Assembly: GCA_026421245.1 (NCBI GenBank)
Contig: JAPKDJ010000017.1
Location: forward strand, 1-61,163
DNA from: Akkermansiaceae bacterium
GTDB lineage: Bacteria; Verrucomicrobiota; Verrucomicrobiia; Verrucomicrobiales; Akkermansiaceae
Direction of reading: 5' to 3'
DNA: 61,163 nucleotides
A model generated the notes under the pieces. The model was not told the origin of the DNA and searched no databases. It saw only the letters and a program-made list of their open reading frames with translations. Below, in pieces: positions 24,773 to 33,960 of this stretch; the first letter of the stretch is position 1; the number at the start of each line of letters is the position of its first letter. The position numbers and the translations under genes were made by a program.

Positions 24773-27514
24773 ATGCCCACGCTCCCTCGTCTCCTCCGCC
24801 TCTCCGGCACCGAAGCCTACAACCACACTCCCGATAAAAATTTCCTCATGATCGGCGAGCGCACCAACGTTGCCGGCTCCCCTCGCTTTCGCAAACTGAT
24901 TCAGCAGGACAAACTCGAGGATGCACTTGAAGTCGCCCGCCAGCAGGTTGTCAACGGAGCCAACGTCATCGACATTTGTTTCGATGACGGCCTCATCGAC
25001 GGCAAATTCATGATGGCCAAATTCCTCGACCTTATCCAGGCCGAGCCCGACATCCAAGCCGTCCCAATCATGGTTGATTCCTCAAAATGGGAAATCATCG
25101 AAGAAGGCATCAAACACCTCCAGGGTAAAGGCATCGTCAATTCCATCTCGCTTAAAGAAGGCGAAGAAACCTTCAAAAAATACGCCCGCCACATCCTCAA
25201 CTACGGTGCCGCAGCCGTCGTCATGGCCTTCGACGAACAAGGTCAGGCCGCCACCTACGAGGACAAATGCCGCATCTGCAAACGCGCCTACGACATCCTT
25301 GTCGAGGAAGTCGGCTTCCCGCCCGAAGACATCATCTTCGACCCCAATATCCTCACCGTCGCAACCGGCATCGAGGAGCACAACAACTACGCCCTCGACT
25401 TCATCAACGCCACCCGCTGGATCAAGGAAAACCTCCCCTTCGCCAAAGTCTCCGGTGGCGTCTCCAACATCTCTTTCTCGTTCCGCGGAAATAACGCCGT
25501 CCGCGAGGCTATGCACTCAGCCTTTCTCTACCACGCTACTCAAGCGGGCATGGATATGGGCATCGTCAACGCCGGCATGCTCGAGGTTTACGACAAGATT
25601 CCTAAGCATCTCCTCACTGCTGTCGAAGACGTTCTCCTCAACAAAGACGACGGCGCTACCGAACGCCTCCTTGATCTCGCCGAAGAATTCAAAGGCCAAG
25701 GCGCCAAGAAGCTCAAAGAAGACCTCACCTGGCGCGAGCAATCCGTCGAGAAACGCCTCGAACACTCTCTCCTCAGGGGGATCGACAAATTCATCGACCA
25801 GGACACCGAGGAAGCCCTCGCCAAGTACCAGAAACCTCTGACTGTCATCGAAGGCCCGCTCATGGATGGCATGGGCATCGTTGGCGACCTCTTCGGAGCC
25901 GGGAAAATGTTCCTACCCCAGGTCGTCAAATCCGCCCGCGTCATGAAAAAATCTGTCGCCTGGCTGGAGCCTTTGATGGAAATAGAACGCGAGGAAAAAA
26001 TCGTAGCAGAAGCGATCATCCTCTGCGCAGACGACCCCGATCTCCCGGAAACAGAGGCCCGCGCAATCGCCGCCAAAACCTTTTCCAACGGCAAAGTCAT
26101 TATGGCCACCGTCAAAGGTGACGTTCACGACATCGGCAAAAACATCGTCGGTGTCGTTCTCACTTGTAATGGCTTCGACGTTGTCGACATGGGTGTCATG
26201 GTCCCGTGCGCCAAAATCCTCGATGCCGTCGAAGAACAAAACGCTAACATCATCGGCCTCTCGGGTCTCATCACCCCCTCTCTCGATGAAATGATCACCG
26301 TCGCCAAGGAAGCCGAAAAACGCGGTTTTGGAAAACGAAGCATCCCCATCCTCATCGGCGGAGCCACCACCAGCGCCGCCCACACCGCCATCAAAATCGC
26401 TGAGCACTACTCCGGCCCCCTTGTCCACGTTCTCGACGCCTCACGCTCCGTCCCCGTCACCACTTCCCTACTATCGGAAGACCGCGAAAAATTCATCGCC
26501 ACCAACAACGAGACCCACGCCAAGCATCGAGCCAACTTCGGCAACAAAGCCAAAAAGCCCACCCTCTCCCTCACCGACGCCCGCGCCAACAAAGTCCGAA
26601 TCAACTGGGAAAACTACTCCCCTCCCGTCCCCGAATTCACCGGCACCCGCACCATCAAATCCCAGTCCCTTCGCGAACTCGCCAACTACATCGACTGGAC
26701 TCCCTTTTTTCATACCTGGGAACTCCGCGGCGTCTGGGACCCTGAAACCGAAACCCTCAAGACCCGCAACGAAGAAGGAGCCAAAGTTGCCAAGGAACTC
26801 TACCAGGAAGCGCAGACCCTCCTTGAACGCATCATCGCCGAAAAACGCTTCACAGCCTCCGGCATCTACGGATTCTTCCCCGCTCGATCCGATGGCGACG
26901 ACATCCTCCTCCCCGAACAAAACGTCACTTTTCACACCCTCCGCCAACAATCGAAAAAGGAAACCGCCAAACCCAACTTCGCACTGAATGACTACGTTGC
27001 AGAAAAGGACGACCACCTCGGTGGCTTCGTTGTCGGCATCCATGGAGCTGATGAATGGGCTGCCGAACTTCGCGCTCAAAACAACATCGACGAAGCTCTC
27101 ATAGTCCAGGCTCTCGCCGATCGCTTCGCCGAAGCCTTCGCCGAACTCCTCCACCACCGAGCCCGAATCTCATGGAGCATCGAGCGCCCCGGACAGTTCA
27201 CCCAATCCGAGCTCATCCACGAAAAATATCAGGGCATTCGCCCCGCCCCCGGCTACCCCAGCCAACCCGACCACACCGAGAAAACCACCCTCTTTGACCT
27301 CCTCAATGCCGAAGAAGAAACAGGAGTCGAACTCACCGAATCCTGCGCGATGCATCCAGGCTCCGCCGTTTGCGGCCTCTACTTCTCCCACCCAGACTCC
27401 CACTACTTCCAAATCAACGACCTCCAAAAAGATCAGATCGAGGACTATGCCGCTCGTAAAGGCATGTCCGTCGAGGAGCTCGAAAAATGGCTTGGTCCTT
27501 GGCTCGGCTATTGA
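24773..27514 (+). CDS. metH: Methionine synthase, folate/cobalamin/activation part (split MetH)
   Basis: From the ATG at 24773 the protein has 913 residues. The domains in order are pterin-binding ([14 protein letters not shown], then [11 protein letters not shown]), the cobalamin cap, cobalamin-binding with the DxHxxG motif in [10 protein letters not shown], and the C-terminal reactivation domain ([25 protein letters not shown]) that binds S-adenosylmethionine. Together with the upstream protein it makes a complete MetH. The two products must meet in trans for homocysteine to receive the methyl group. Codons are strongly C-ending, which opens long spurious frames in other registers here. Confidence 0.95.
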   Translation: MPTLPRLLRLSGTEAYNHTPDKNFLMIGERTNVAGSPRFRKLIQQDKLEDALEVARQQVVNGANVIDICFDDGLIDGKFMMAKFLDLIQAEPDIQAVPIMVDSSKWEIIEEGIKHLQGKGIVNSISLKEGEETFKKYARHILNYGAAAVVMAFDEQGQAATYEDKCRICKRAYDILVEEVGFPPEDIIFDPNILTVATGIEEHNNYALDFINATRWIKENLPFAKVSGGVSNISFSFRGNNAVREAMHSAFLYHATQAGMDMGIVNAGMLEVYDKIPKHLLTAVEDVLLNKDDGATERLLDLAEEFKGQGAKKLKEDLTWREQSVEKRLEHSLLRGIDKFIDQDTEEALAKYQKPLTVIEGPLMDGMGIVGDLFGAGKMFLPQVVKSARVMKKSVAWLEPLMEIEREEKIVAEAIILCADDPDLPETEARAIAAKTFSNGKVIMATVKGDVHDIGKNIVGVVLTCNGFDVVDMGVMVPCAKILDAVEEQNANIIGLSGLITPSLDEMITVAKEAEKRGFGKRSIPILIGGATTSAAHTAIKIAEHYSGPLVHVLDASRSVPVTTSLLSEDREKFIATNNETHAKHRANFGNKAKKPTLSLTDARANKVRINWENYSPPVPEFTGTRTIKSQSLRELANYIDWTPFFHTWELRGVWDPETETLKTRNEEGAKVAKELYQEAQTLLERIIAEKRFTASGIYGFFPARSDGDDILLPEQNVTFHTLRQQSKKETAKPNFALNDYVAEKDDHLGGFVVGIHGADEWAAELRAQNNIDEALIVQALADRFAEAFAELLHHRARISWSIERPGQFTQSELIHEKYQGIRPAPGYPSQPDHTEKTTLFDLLNAEEETGVELTESCAMHPGSAVCGLYFSHPDSHYFQINDLQKDQIEDYAARKGMSVEELEKWLGPWLGY

Positions 27515-27579
27515 TCCGATTGATCTGGCAATCATTCCCTCAAATTCCTAGATCTTTCTCTATCAGAAGGACCTCTTTA

Positions 27580-27717
27580 CGACTCGTCCTGTTCCTTTTT
27601 CTCACAGCCAACCTCCATAACACCCGCGCGAACGCCGCCCTGGTCTCCAACACTTTTAAAAAACTTGGATTCAACGTCGTCCTTATTAAAGACGCTTCCA
27701 AACCTTCTACCGAATAA
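27580..27717 (+). pseudogene. Possible remnant of a caspase-like (C14) protease
   Basis: Just after metH a frame reads LRLVLFLFLTANL, then HNTRANAALVSNTFKKLGFNVVLIKDASK, and stops. The part from HNTRANAAL onward resembles the start of bacterial caspase p20 domains (a Leu/Val strand, NTRNDA, a helix, LGF-V, then ...DA). No catalytic His or Cys region follows and the frame closes after about 45 codons, so any such gene is truncated. This is resemblance by eye only. Confidence 0.35.
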
Positions 27718-27760
27718 GGACTCGCCATCACCACCGGTCGCATCAAAATCAGCAGCTTCG

Positions 27761-28549
27761 ATGAAAAGGTTTCAAAATAACATCTCTGGATTCCTCATCG
27801 CCCTCGCGGCCATCCTCCCCTCGTGTGCCCAAGTCGAGGTTCAAGATGCGACACACGCACCTGTCCTGAATCGGCAGGTTCTTGCCGCGGTGCAATCGAT
27901 GCCCTCCGGAGGCGGCTACGAAGCCAGCCAAAAAGCAGTCGCCCGACTCGCCGCCAGCGTCACCTTTAAAGAAGGTGTGATTCATCAGGACCTCAAAACC
28001 GCCAAGGCTTCCTTCTGCTCAGGCGCCACCTATGTCGTCCTACTGAGGGTGATCAACCAACTCCAAAAGAACAACAGCCTAAGGCTCCCTACAAAAACCC
28101 ACGCCCGCTATGCCAATATCGGAGTGAAAGACGGAGAGGAAATCTTCGGGCGCTGGAATGCCAACGGACCGGGAACGGCAAAATTTTTCAGCGACCTCAA
28201 ATGCGGGGTCAACTTCACCTCATACGCCCATGCGCAACCCGGTGACTTCATGAAGATGTGGTGGACAGACGCCATCGGAGGAAAAGAACGAGGACATCTC
28301 GTCGTCTACCTCGGATCTGCCGGAGACCAAATTCACTTCTGGTCCTCTAATCAGCCCAACGGATACAGTCGTAAATCCGTCTCCAAATCGAAAATTAAGC
28401 ACGTCCTCTTTAGTCGGCTCACCCATCCAGAACGTCTCAAAAACGCTTCCCTGCTTTCCCCTAAGGATCAGTTTCTGGCAGACATGCTCCGCAAGGACTC
28501 CACCTGGGCTCAAGTTGCAGCGCAATGCCATGTCAAAGAGACTCCTTAG
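27761..28549 (+). CDS. Lipoprotein with a likely papain-like (NlpC/P60-type) fold
   Basis: The 262-residue protein starts with a lipoprotein signal (FLIALAAILPSC, lipobox Cys at residue 22), so it is anchored to a membrane facing the envelope. Two positions fit a Cys-His hydrolase. A Cys at about 86 sits in KASFCSGATYVVLL, at the head of a hydrophobic helix. A His at about 179 lies in RGHLVVYLG, followed by HFWSSNQ. This layout recalls NlpC/P60 and related amidases that cut peptidoglycan peptides, but overall similarity is too weak for a firm family. ATG at 27761 is chosen because the signal peptide starts there. Confidence 0.7.
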   Translation: MKRFQNNISGFLIALAAILPSCAQVEVQDATHAPVLNRQVLAAVQSMPSGGGYEASQKAVARLAASVTFKEGVIHQDLKTAKASFCSGATYVVLLRVINQLQKNNSLRLPTKTHARYANIGVKDGEEIFGRWNANGPGTAKFFSDLKCGVNFTSYAHAQPGDFMKMWWTDAIGGKERGHLVVYLGSAGDQIHFWSSNQPNGYSRKSVSKSKIKHVLFSRLTHPERLKNASLLSPKDQFLADMLRKDSTWAQVAAQCHVKETP

Positions 28550-28590
28550 GTCTTTTGCCTTGGGGCCGTCGCTATTCAAAATCCCACCTC

Positions 28591-29286
28591 ATGGAAAAAA
28601 CTGACGATTGGAAACATCTCCTCGCCAAACGCGAAACCGACACCCACTTCGTCGTCGAGGGCCAACTGGCGGTTCAACGTCTTCAAGATTCCCAATACGA
28701 GGTCGAAAAGGTCATTCGTATCGGCGAAGACCTCACTCGTAGGGAGGCCTCGAACCTTCTCGGTTTTCATTTCCACCGTGGTCATCTCGCCATCGTCCGC
28801 AAACCCGAAAACCCACCCCTATCGGCCTTCAGCCACGGCACTCTTGTCATCCTTCCTGAGATCGCAGACCCCGGGAACCTTGGCACCATCATCCGCAACA
28901 CCGCCGCCCTCGGAGGGGCTGGAGTCATCCTCGGAAGCGGCACTTCTCCCTACAACGCCAAGGCCATTCGCGCCTCAGCCGGCAATCTCTTTCGCCTTCC
29001 CGTGCGACGTTCCCCTGACCTCCTTAAAGATCTCAATCAGCTCAGCCAAACTCACACACTTCTTGGAACCAGTCTCTCCGAAGGTTCGATTCCACTTACT
29101 GAACTCCCCGAAACCCAAAAAAACATCGCCCTCCTCCTCGGGCCCGAAGACTTCGGCCTTTCATCTGAAGTCGAAACGCTCTGCCTCCACCTTGTTCACC
29201 TCCCCATGTCGCGCTCGGTGGACTCCCTTAACGTGGCCTCGGCATCCGCCATCTTTTTACATGAACTTAGGAAAGCTTTTCCCTGA
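28591..29286 (+). CDS. TrmH/SpoU-family RNA 2'-O-methyltransferase
   Basis: The 231-residue protein has an N-terminal substrate-binding region (KRETDTHFVVEGQLAVQRL) and a SPOUT knot domain with the three family motifs: DPGNLGTIIRNTAALGG, LLLGPEDFGLS and LPMSRSVDSLNVASASAI. These enzymes methylate the 2'-OH of ribose in rRNA or tRNA, using S-adenosylmethionine. The exact target cannot be told from sequence alone. ATG at 28591 is chosen because earlier codons overlap the lipoprotein gene and the family starts here. A 244-base gap without a recognised gene separates it from sodN. Confidence 0.9.
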   Translation: MEKTDDWKHLLAKRETDTHFVVEGQLAVQRLQDSQYEVEKVIRIGEDLTRREASNLLGFHFHRGHLAIVRKPENPPLSAFSHGTLVILPEIADPGNLGTIIRNTAALGGAGVILGSGTSPYNAKAIRASAGNLFRLPVRRSPDLLKDLNQLSQTHTLLGTSLSEGSIPLTELPETQKNIALLLGPEDFGLSSEVETLCLHLVHLPMSRSVDSLNVASASAIFLHELRKAFP

Positions 29287-29530
29287 CAAATAAACAAATC
29301 GAACTCTCCCAAAGCGAATATCCTGAAAATCCCACTTCGGCCTCAAGGCTGGCAACGGCATTGCTTCGGTCGGTACAAATTGCGGAGGCGACACCACGGA
29401 CCTCTCCGCCTAGCACGGCAGTGCTTTCCAAGCGCCATGCCACGCAATAATTCAAAATCTCAAACTTTCCAGAGTTGGAGGTTTTTTCGTCACTTGCACC
29501 CTCACCTTCATCAGCTAGTCTACCCGCGAT

Positions 29531-29983
29531 ATGAAAAAATTCATCCTCGCCCTCTGCGCACTCTCCTTCCTCGCTCCCGCCACCGCCTCGGCCCACTGCC
29601 AGGTTCCCTGCGGCATCTATGCCGACGATAATGTCATCGCGAAAATGCACACCGACTTCGAAACCATCGAAAAGGCCTCTGCACAAATCATCGAACTTTC
29701 AAAAGACCCCGCAAAAAACGCCCACCAACTCACCCGCTGGATCATGAACAAGGAGACCCACGCTCAAGCTCTCCAGGACACCGTCACTAACTACTTCCTC
29801 GCCCAGCGTCTCAAACTCGCCGAAGCCGAGAGCAACAAGGATTCTTACCTTAAAAAACTCACGCTCTGCCACAAAGTCATCGTCACCGCGATGAAGTGCA
29901 AGCAGTCCGCCGCGGCCGCCAACGTCAAAACTCTCCACGACCTTCTGCACGATTTCGAACACCTCTTCGGCACCAAGAAGTAA
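29531..29983 (+). CDS. sodN: Exported nickel superoxide dismutase
   Basis: The 150-residue precursor has a Sec signal peptide (KKFILALCALSFLAPATASA) cut before H22. That leaves a mature protein beginning HCQVPCGIY, which is the nickel hook (His1, Cys2, Cys6 as Ni ligands). The rest is a four-helix-bundle-like chain (LTRWIMNKETHA, NYFLAQRLK). SodN converts superoxide to oxygen and peroxide. In many bacteria a protease, SodX, exposes His1; here signal peptidase could do so directly, and no sodX gene is nearby. A di-haem peroxidase gene starts 26 bases downstream, suggesting joint handling of reactive oxygen outside the cytoplasm. Confidence 0.93.
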   Translation: MKKFILALCALSFLAPATASAHCQVPCGIYADDNVIAKMHTDFETIEKASAQIIELSKDPAKNAHQLTRWIMNKETHAQALQDTVTNYFLAQRLKLAEAESNKDSYLKKLTLCHKVIVTAMKCKQSAAAANVKTLHDLLHDFEHLFGTKK

Positions 29984-30009
29984 TTCCACTTTAACGCCCA
30001 TCTTCCGCC

Positions 30010-31155
30010 GTGCTTCCTAGGCTTCTTGCTTTCTTGCTATGCTCCTGGGTCGCCTTCGGCGAACAAACGCTCGATCCTGCAACGATCGGGCGTTTCATTT
30101 TTACCGATACCTCTCTCTCCAATCCCCCGGGGCAGTCCTGCCTCACCTGCCACAACCCGAACCACGCTTTCGCTGATCCACGTCGCGTTTCCCCTGGTGC
30201 AACCCCCACTCTCAAGGGCACCCGTAATGCCCCCTCCCTCATGTATGCGGCCCTCATTCCACCTTTCGCCTACGAAGACCTCCTCCTCCCCGACGGCACC
30301 GAAATCTTCGCCTGGGAAGGCGGACTCTTTCACGACGGCCGAGCCAAAGATCTCTTCGACCAAGTCGACCAGCCCTTTTTCGAGACACACGAAATGAACC
30401 TCAAAGGCAAAGCGGATCTCGCCGCCCGCCTTCGCAAATCAACCTACCTCAAACTCTTCCCAAAGCACCTCGTCGGCGACGATGAGAAGCTCACCTATCA
30501 GGCTTTCCGTGCACTCGTTGAATTCCTAAAATCCCCCTCCTTCCGCCCCTTCGATTCCCCCTATGACCGCCACCAAACCGGGGATAAAAAAGCACTCTCC
30601 CTTTCCCAAAAACGCGGCCTCAAAATCTACAAAACCACCGCCGGTTGCGCCGACTGCCACTTCCTCGAACCGCAAAACTGGGAGCAACCTCTCCTCTCTG
30701 ATTTTGGATACGACAACCTCGGAGCACCCGCGATTGGCAAAAAAGATCCGGGCCTCAACGCCGTCACTAAAGATCCCGAAGATCTCGGTAAATTTCGCGC
30801 ACCCAGCCTTCGTAACGTCGCCCTCACCGCCCCCTACCTCCACAACGGCAGCATCGCTACTCTCCGCGAAGTCCTGGAGTTCTATAACAAGCGCGACCTC
30901 GAACCCGAACGATGGGGCGTCACCAACTATCCCGAAACAGTGAATCACGATGACCTCGGAAACCTCGGCCTCACCGACGACGAAATCACCGACCTCCTCA
31001 ACTTTCTCCACGCCTTCTCTGACGATTGCCTCAAAAACAAAAAAAACACCTTCCCAAGCCCCCCCAAGAACACTCCTTCCACCGAGTCACTCAAACTCTT
31101 CTTCCCCGACTACACTCACCGCCAAGACCCCGAGTTTCCGGAGAAAAAAAACTAA
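30010..31155 (+). CDS. Di-haem cytochrome c peroxidase (MauG/CcpA family)
   Basis: The 381-residue protein has a signal peptide (LPRLLAFLLCSWVAFG) and two haem c sites: SCLTCH (Cys44, Cys47, His48) and GCADCH (Cys213, Cys216, His217). The C-terminal APSLRNVALTAPYLHNGS block is typical of bacterial di-haem peroxidases. Such enzymes reduce hydrogen peroxide to water in the periplasm with electrons from small cytochromes; MauG relatives oxidise proteins instead. The start is a GTG at 30010. It follows sodN by only 26 bases, so peroxide made by SodN may be its substrate. Confidence 0.9.
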   Translation: MLPRLLAFLLCSWVAFGEQTLDPATIGRFIFTDTSLSNPPGQSCLTCHNPNHAFADPRRVSPGATPTLKGTRNAPSLMYAALIPPFAYEDLLLPDGTEIFAWEGGLFHDGRAKDLFDQVDQPFFETHEMNLKGKADLAARLRKSTYLKLFPKHLVGDDEKLTYQAFRALVEFLKSPSFRPFDSPYDRHQTGDKKALSLSQKRGLKIYKTTAGCADCHFLEPQNWEQPLLSDFGYDNLGAPAIGKKDPGLNAVTKDPEDLGKFRAPSLRNVALTAPYLHNGSIATLREVLEFYNKRDLEPERWGVTNYPETVNHDDLGNLGLTDDEITDLLNFLHAFSDDCLKNKKNTFPSPPKNTPSTESLKLFFPDYTHRQDPEFPEKKN

Positions 31156-31179
31156 CGCCACCTGTCCCAGCGATGACCC

Positions 31180-31371
31180 ACCCCATCTCCCGCTGCCAAG
31201 CTCGCAGAGCACTCTGAATCCACCTTCATCCGAAGCGTCTTCACACACAACGATCGACACTCCGCTCCGTCACTAAAAATCCGCGCGCTCAACCCTTCCA
31301 CGGAGGTTTACCCAAAGGAAGAAATCATCGTTAACATCAACAGGGAAAATGACCCTTTGATGACCACTTAA
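31180..31371 (+). other. Open frame, possible gene remnant
   Basis: After a TGA the plus strand stays open for about 63 codons and ends at TAA 31369-31371, across the BASS stop. The peptide (AKLAEHSESTFIRSVFTH..., then YPKEEIIVNINREND) has a believable mix of residues but no start codon and no motif that I recognise. It may be a gene tail left by deletion, or chance in C-rich DNA. Confidence 0.2.
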
Positions 31372-32312
31372 CGATCTTTTGAAGATCTTCTTCGCCTCCA
31401 AACACTCGCCAAAAAGCTCCCGATCATACAGTGATAGAAGGCCGAAATCGCACACGGAGCCGCCGCCAGAAGGGTGAAGTGTGTCTTCGCTAACTGCGAT
31501 CCAAGTCCCGAATTCTGCATCCCAACTTCAATGGAGAATGTCCGACACTCCTTCTCCTGCATCTTGAAAAGACGCCCCCAAAAATAACCCAACCCAAACC
31601 CGAGAGCGTGCACCACAAAGACCGCCGGAAGTAAGGTCTGCCAATGCGCCAAAATGCTCTCCTTCGTTGCCCCCACCACCGCCGCTACAATCAAGACAAT
31701 CACCAGCACTGACACCAAGGGAGAAACCTCCTTCACCCTCTTCAACTTTTCCCCCGCCACTGAATTTAAAACCAACCCCACCACGATCGGCAGAAGCACG
31801 ATCATGACCATCGAAACCACCATTGGCACCGCCTTCACTTCAAAAACTGCCGACGCATAAACCTTCGTCAAAAACGGTGTCAGTCCGATCGCCAGCAGCG
31901 TCGAAAACATCGTCATCATCACGCTGAGCGCCAGATTCCCCTTCGCCAAATATGTCACAACATTCGACGCGGTCCCGCCCGGACAGCAGCTTACCAAAAT
32001 AATCCCCAGCTTAAATTGATCCGGTAGCGAAAAGATCATCGCCACACTCCACCCCACCAACGGCATAATCAAAAACTGCGCAGCCACCCCAAGCCCCACC
32101 CACTTCGGCATTCTCAAAACCTCCCGGAAATCAGCAAAAGTCAGTGTCATTCCCATCCCCAGCATAATCACTCCCAGCCCGAGTGGAATCCACTTCAACT
32201 CCGTCCCAGGAATCATCCCGAGGAACCAAGTAAAGTGCCCCGGAAAAAACCACGCCCAAGCCGTCCCGATTAAAGTCCACAACCAAAAGAGATTTACCAA
32301 ACGACTCGTCAT
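31368..32312 (-). CDS. BASS-family sodium-dependent transporter
   Basis: From the ATG at 32312 the protein has 314 residues and about nine or ten membrane helices. The bile acid:sodium symporter fold is marked by GLGVIMLGMGMTLTFADF, the crossover block VSCCPGGTASNVVTYLAKG, and the C-terminal FSIEVGMQNSGLGSQLA. Bacterial BASS proteins import organic anions (pantoate, pyruvate, keto-acids and others) with sodium; the substrate here cannot be named. A TTG at 32348 would add 12 residues (ARGRGNLK...) and is less likely. It is the only minus-strand gene between 23.6 and 33.9 kb. Confidence 0.9.
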   Translation of the reverse strand: MTSRLVNLFWLWTLIGTAWAWFFPGHFTWFLGMIPGTELKWIPLGLGVIMLGMGMTLTFADFREVLRMPKWVGLGVAAQFLIMPLVGWSVAMIFSLPDQFKLGIILVSCCPGGTASNVVTYLAKGNLALSVMMTMFSTLLAIGLTPFLTKVYASAVFEVKAVPMVVSMVMIVLLPIVVGLVLNSVAGEKLKRVKEVSPLVSVLVIVLIVAAVVGATKESILAHWQTLLPAVFVVHALGFGLGYFWGRLFKMQEKECRTFSIEVGMQNSGLGSQLAKTHFTLLAAAPCAISAFYHCMIGSFLASVWRRRRSSKDR

Positions 32313-32724
32313 CCCCAAGATCTTCAGATTTCCGCGGCCTCTTGCCAAGGCATCAATCCCCTTCTCCTTAATCTACGCCTTCTTCGCAAATCGGTTCTTC
32401 ACCTTGGGTCTAATCCCTGAAATCACCCTCACTTTCATCACCCGCGAAATCGGCCACCCCAAGCTCCCCAATATCGTTGCTCTCTTTGGTCTTCTCTTTT
32501 CCATCGCGCTCGGCACCCTCGCCAGAGCAATCCTGCAAATCTCCCCGATCTCTACTAGAATTCTTGAAGTTTCCACTAACCTCCCCAACTGGACTAGTTT
32601 TCCAGGCGAAAAACCGATCATCAAATCCACCAAAGAAATCTGGAGCAAGGTTTCGGTAGAAATTTCGTGCAGTAACAGTAGAAACTACTATTGCATTCCC
32701 GCCACCCACAATCTTCGCCGATAA
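32313..32724. other. 412-base gap with one weak open frame
   Basis: On the plus strand a frame with C-ending codons is open through most of the gap. From a TTG at 32404 it gives 106 residues with one hydrophobic segment (NIVALFGLLFSIALGTLARA), and its TAA directly abuts the ATG of the PQQ-like gene. Two minus frames are also open, so openness alone means little in this C-rich DNA. It could be a small membrane protein coupled to the next gene or a remnant. The promoters of the BASS and PQQ-like genes should lie here. Confidence 0.3.
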
Positions 32725-33948
32725 ATGAAACTTTTTTTAATCTCTCTCCTATTCGCAACTTCCGCTCTCGCCACCGATTGGCCCCAGTGGCGCGGTCCCG
32801 ATAAAAACAACCACGCCCCCGCTAACACCAAGCCGGTCACCGAATGGTCTACCGAAAAAAACGTCCGCTGGAAAACTCCCATTCCCGGTCGCGGCCATTC
32901 CACCCCCATCGTTGTTAATGAAAAACTCTACCTCACAACAGGTGAGCAAAAAAAAGGCACCCAATCTCTCATCTCCATCGACCGCAAATCTGGAAAAGTC
33001 CTTTGGCAAAAAGTCATCCACAAAGGCGGCTACCCCCAACACCTCCACAAGGAAAACAGCCCAGCCTCCGCCTCCGCCCAATGGGACGGAAAAAACATCC
33101 TCGTCGTTTTCGAAAACGATCAAAAAATCAAAGTCACCGCCGTCTCACCCTCCGGTGACATTCTCTGGTCAAAAACTGCAGGGGCCTACAAGCCCTCCTA
33201 TCAATTCGGCTACGGCTCCACTCCCGTCCTTCACAAAGATTCTCTCATCGTGGTCGTCGGAACCGAAAAAGGAGGCCTCATCACCTCTCTCAAAACCAAA
33301 AACGGCGAAAAAAATTGGACCATCCCGCGCGCGGGCCACGATTATTGGGCCACTCCCGTCATCGCCACCGTCGCCGACAAGGAACAACTCCTCATCTCGG
33401 GCATCAACAAAATCTCAAGCTATGCCCCTGACACCGGTAAACTCAACTGGGAGACCGAAGCCGGAGCCAAGGCCACGTGCGGCACCATCGTCTGGCATGA
33501 CGACATGATCTTCGCCAGCGGCGGTTTCCCCGAGAGACAAACCGCCGGCGTGATGGCCGACGGCTCCGGCAAGGTCGCCTGGAAAAATGTCATCGTCTGT
33601 TATGAGCAATCCCTCCTCTCTCACAAAGGCCTCATTTACGCCATCGCCGATGACGGTCGGGCCCACTGCTGGGACGCCAAGACAGGTGAAAAAAAATGGA
33701 GTGAACGCATTGGCCGACGCGGAGTCATGGCCTCCCCCCTCGCGGTCGGCGACCACATCTACGCCACCCTCAAAAACGGAACCACCGTCATCTTTAAAGC
33801 TGGAAAAACTTTCCGGAAAATCGCCGAAAACAAACTCGGCGACGACACCTATGCTACCCCCGTTGCCCTCGACAATAATCTCTTTCTCCGCGTCGGCAAA
33901 GTCGACCAAGGCAAGCGCCAGGAATTTCTCTACTGCCTCGAAAAGTAG
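32725..33948 (+). CDS. Exported PQQ-like beta-propeller protein
   Basis: The 407-residue protein has a signal peptide (KLFLISLLFATSALA) followed by the motif DWPQWRGPDKNN, a hallmark of the large PQQ-like repeat families of Planctomycetota and Verrucomicrobiota. Repeats of the kind IDRKSGKVLWQK, SPSGDILWSK, DTGKLNWETE and DAKTGEKKWSER predict a multi-bladed beta-propeller. Whether it binds PQQ is unknown; most relatives are uncharacterised and may serve as scaffolds or binding proteins. It converges with uvrC, 12 bases away. Confidence 0.88.
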   Translation: MKLFLISLLFATSALATDWPQWRGPDKNNHAPANTKPVTEWSTEKNVRWKTPIPGRGHSTPIVVNEKLYLTTGEQKKGTQSLISIDRKSGKVLWQKVIHKGGYPQHLHKENSPASASAQWDGKNILVVFENDQKIKVTAVSPSGDILWSKTAGAYKPSYQFGYGSTPVLHKDSLIVVVGTEKGGLITSLKTKNGEKNWTIPRAGHDYWATPVIATVADKEQLLISGINKISSYAPDTGKLNWETEAGAKATCGTIVWHDDMIFASGGFPERQTAGVMADGSGKVAWKNVIVCYEQSLLSHKGLIYAIADDGRAHCWDAKTGEKKWSERIGRRGVMASPLAVGDHIYATLKNGTTVIFKAGKTFRKIAENKLGDDTYATPVALDNNLFLRVGKVDQGKRQEFLYCLEK

Positions 33949-33960
33949 ATTCCCCACACT

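Noticed and set aside
25074..25841. Long plus frame of 255 codons inside metH
   Set aside because: It is a register shift of metH; residues are nearly all Ser, Pro, Thr, Ala and Lys, as expected from C-ending codons read out of frame.
29287..29530. Minus frame running from sodN into the methyltransferase gap
   Set aside because: No motif and it overlaps sodN, which is certain; a small AGCAC/GTGCT hairpin there is too short to call.
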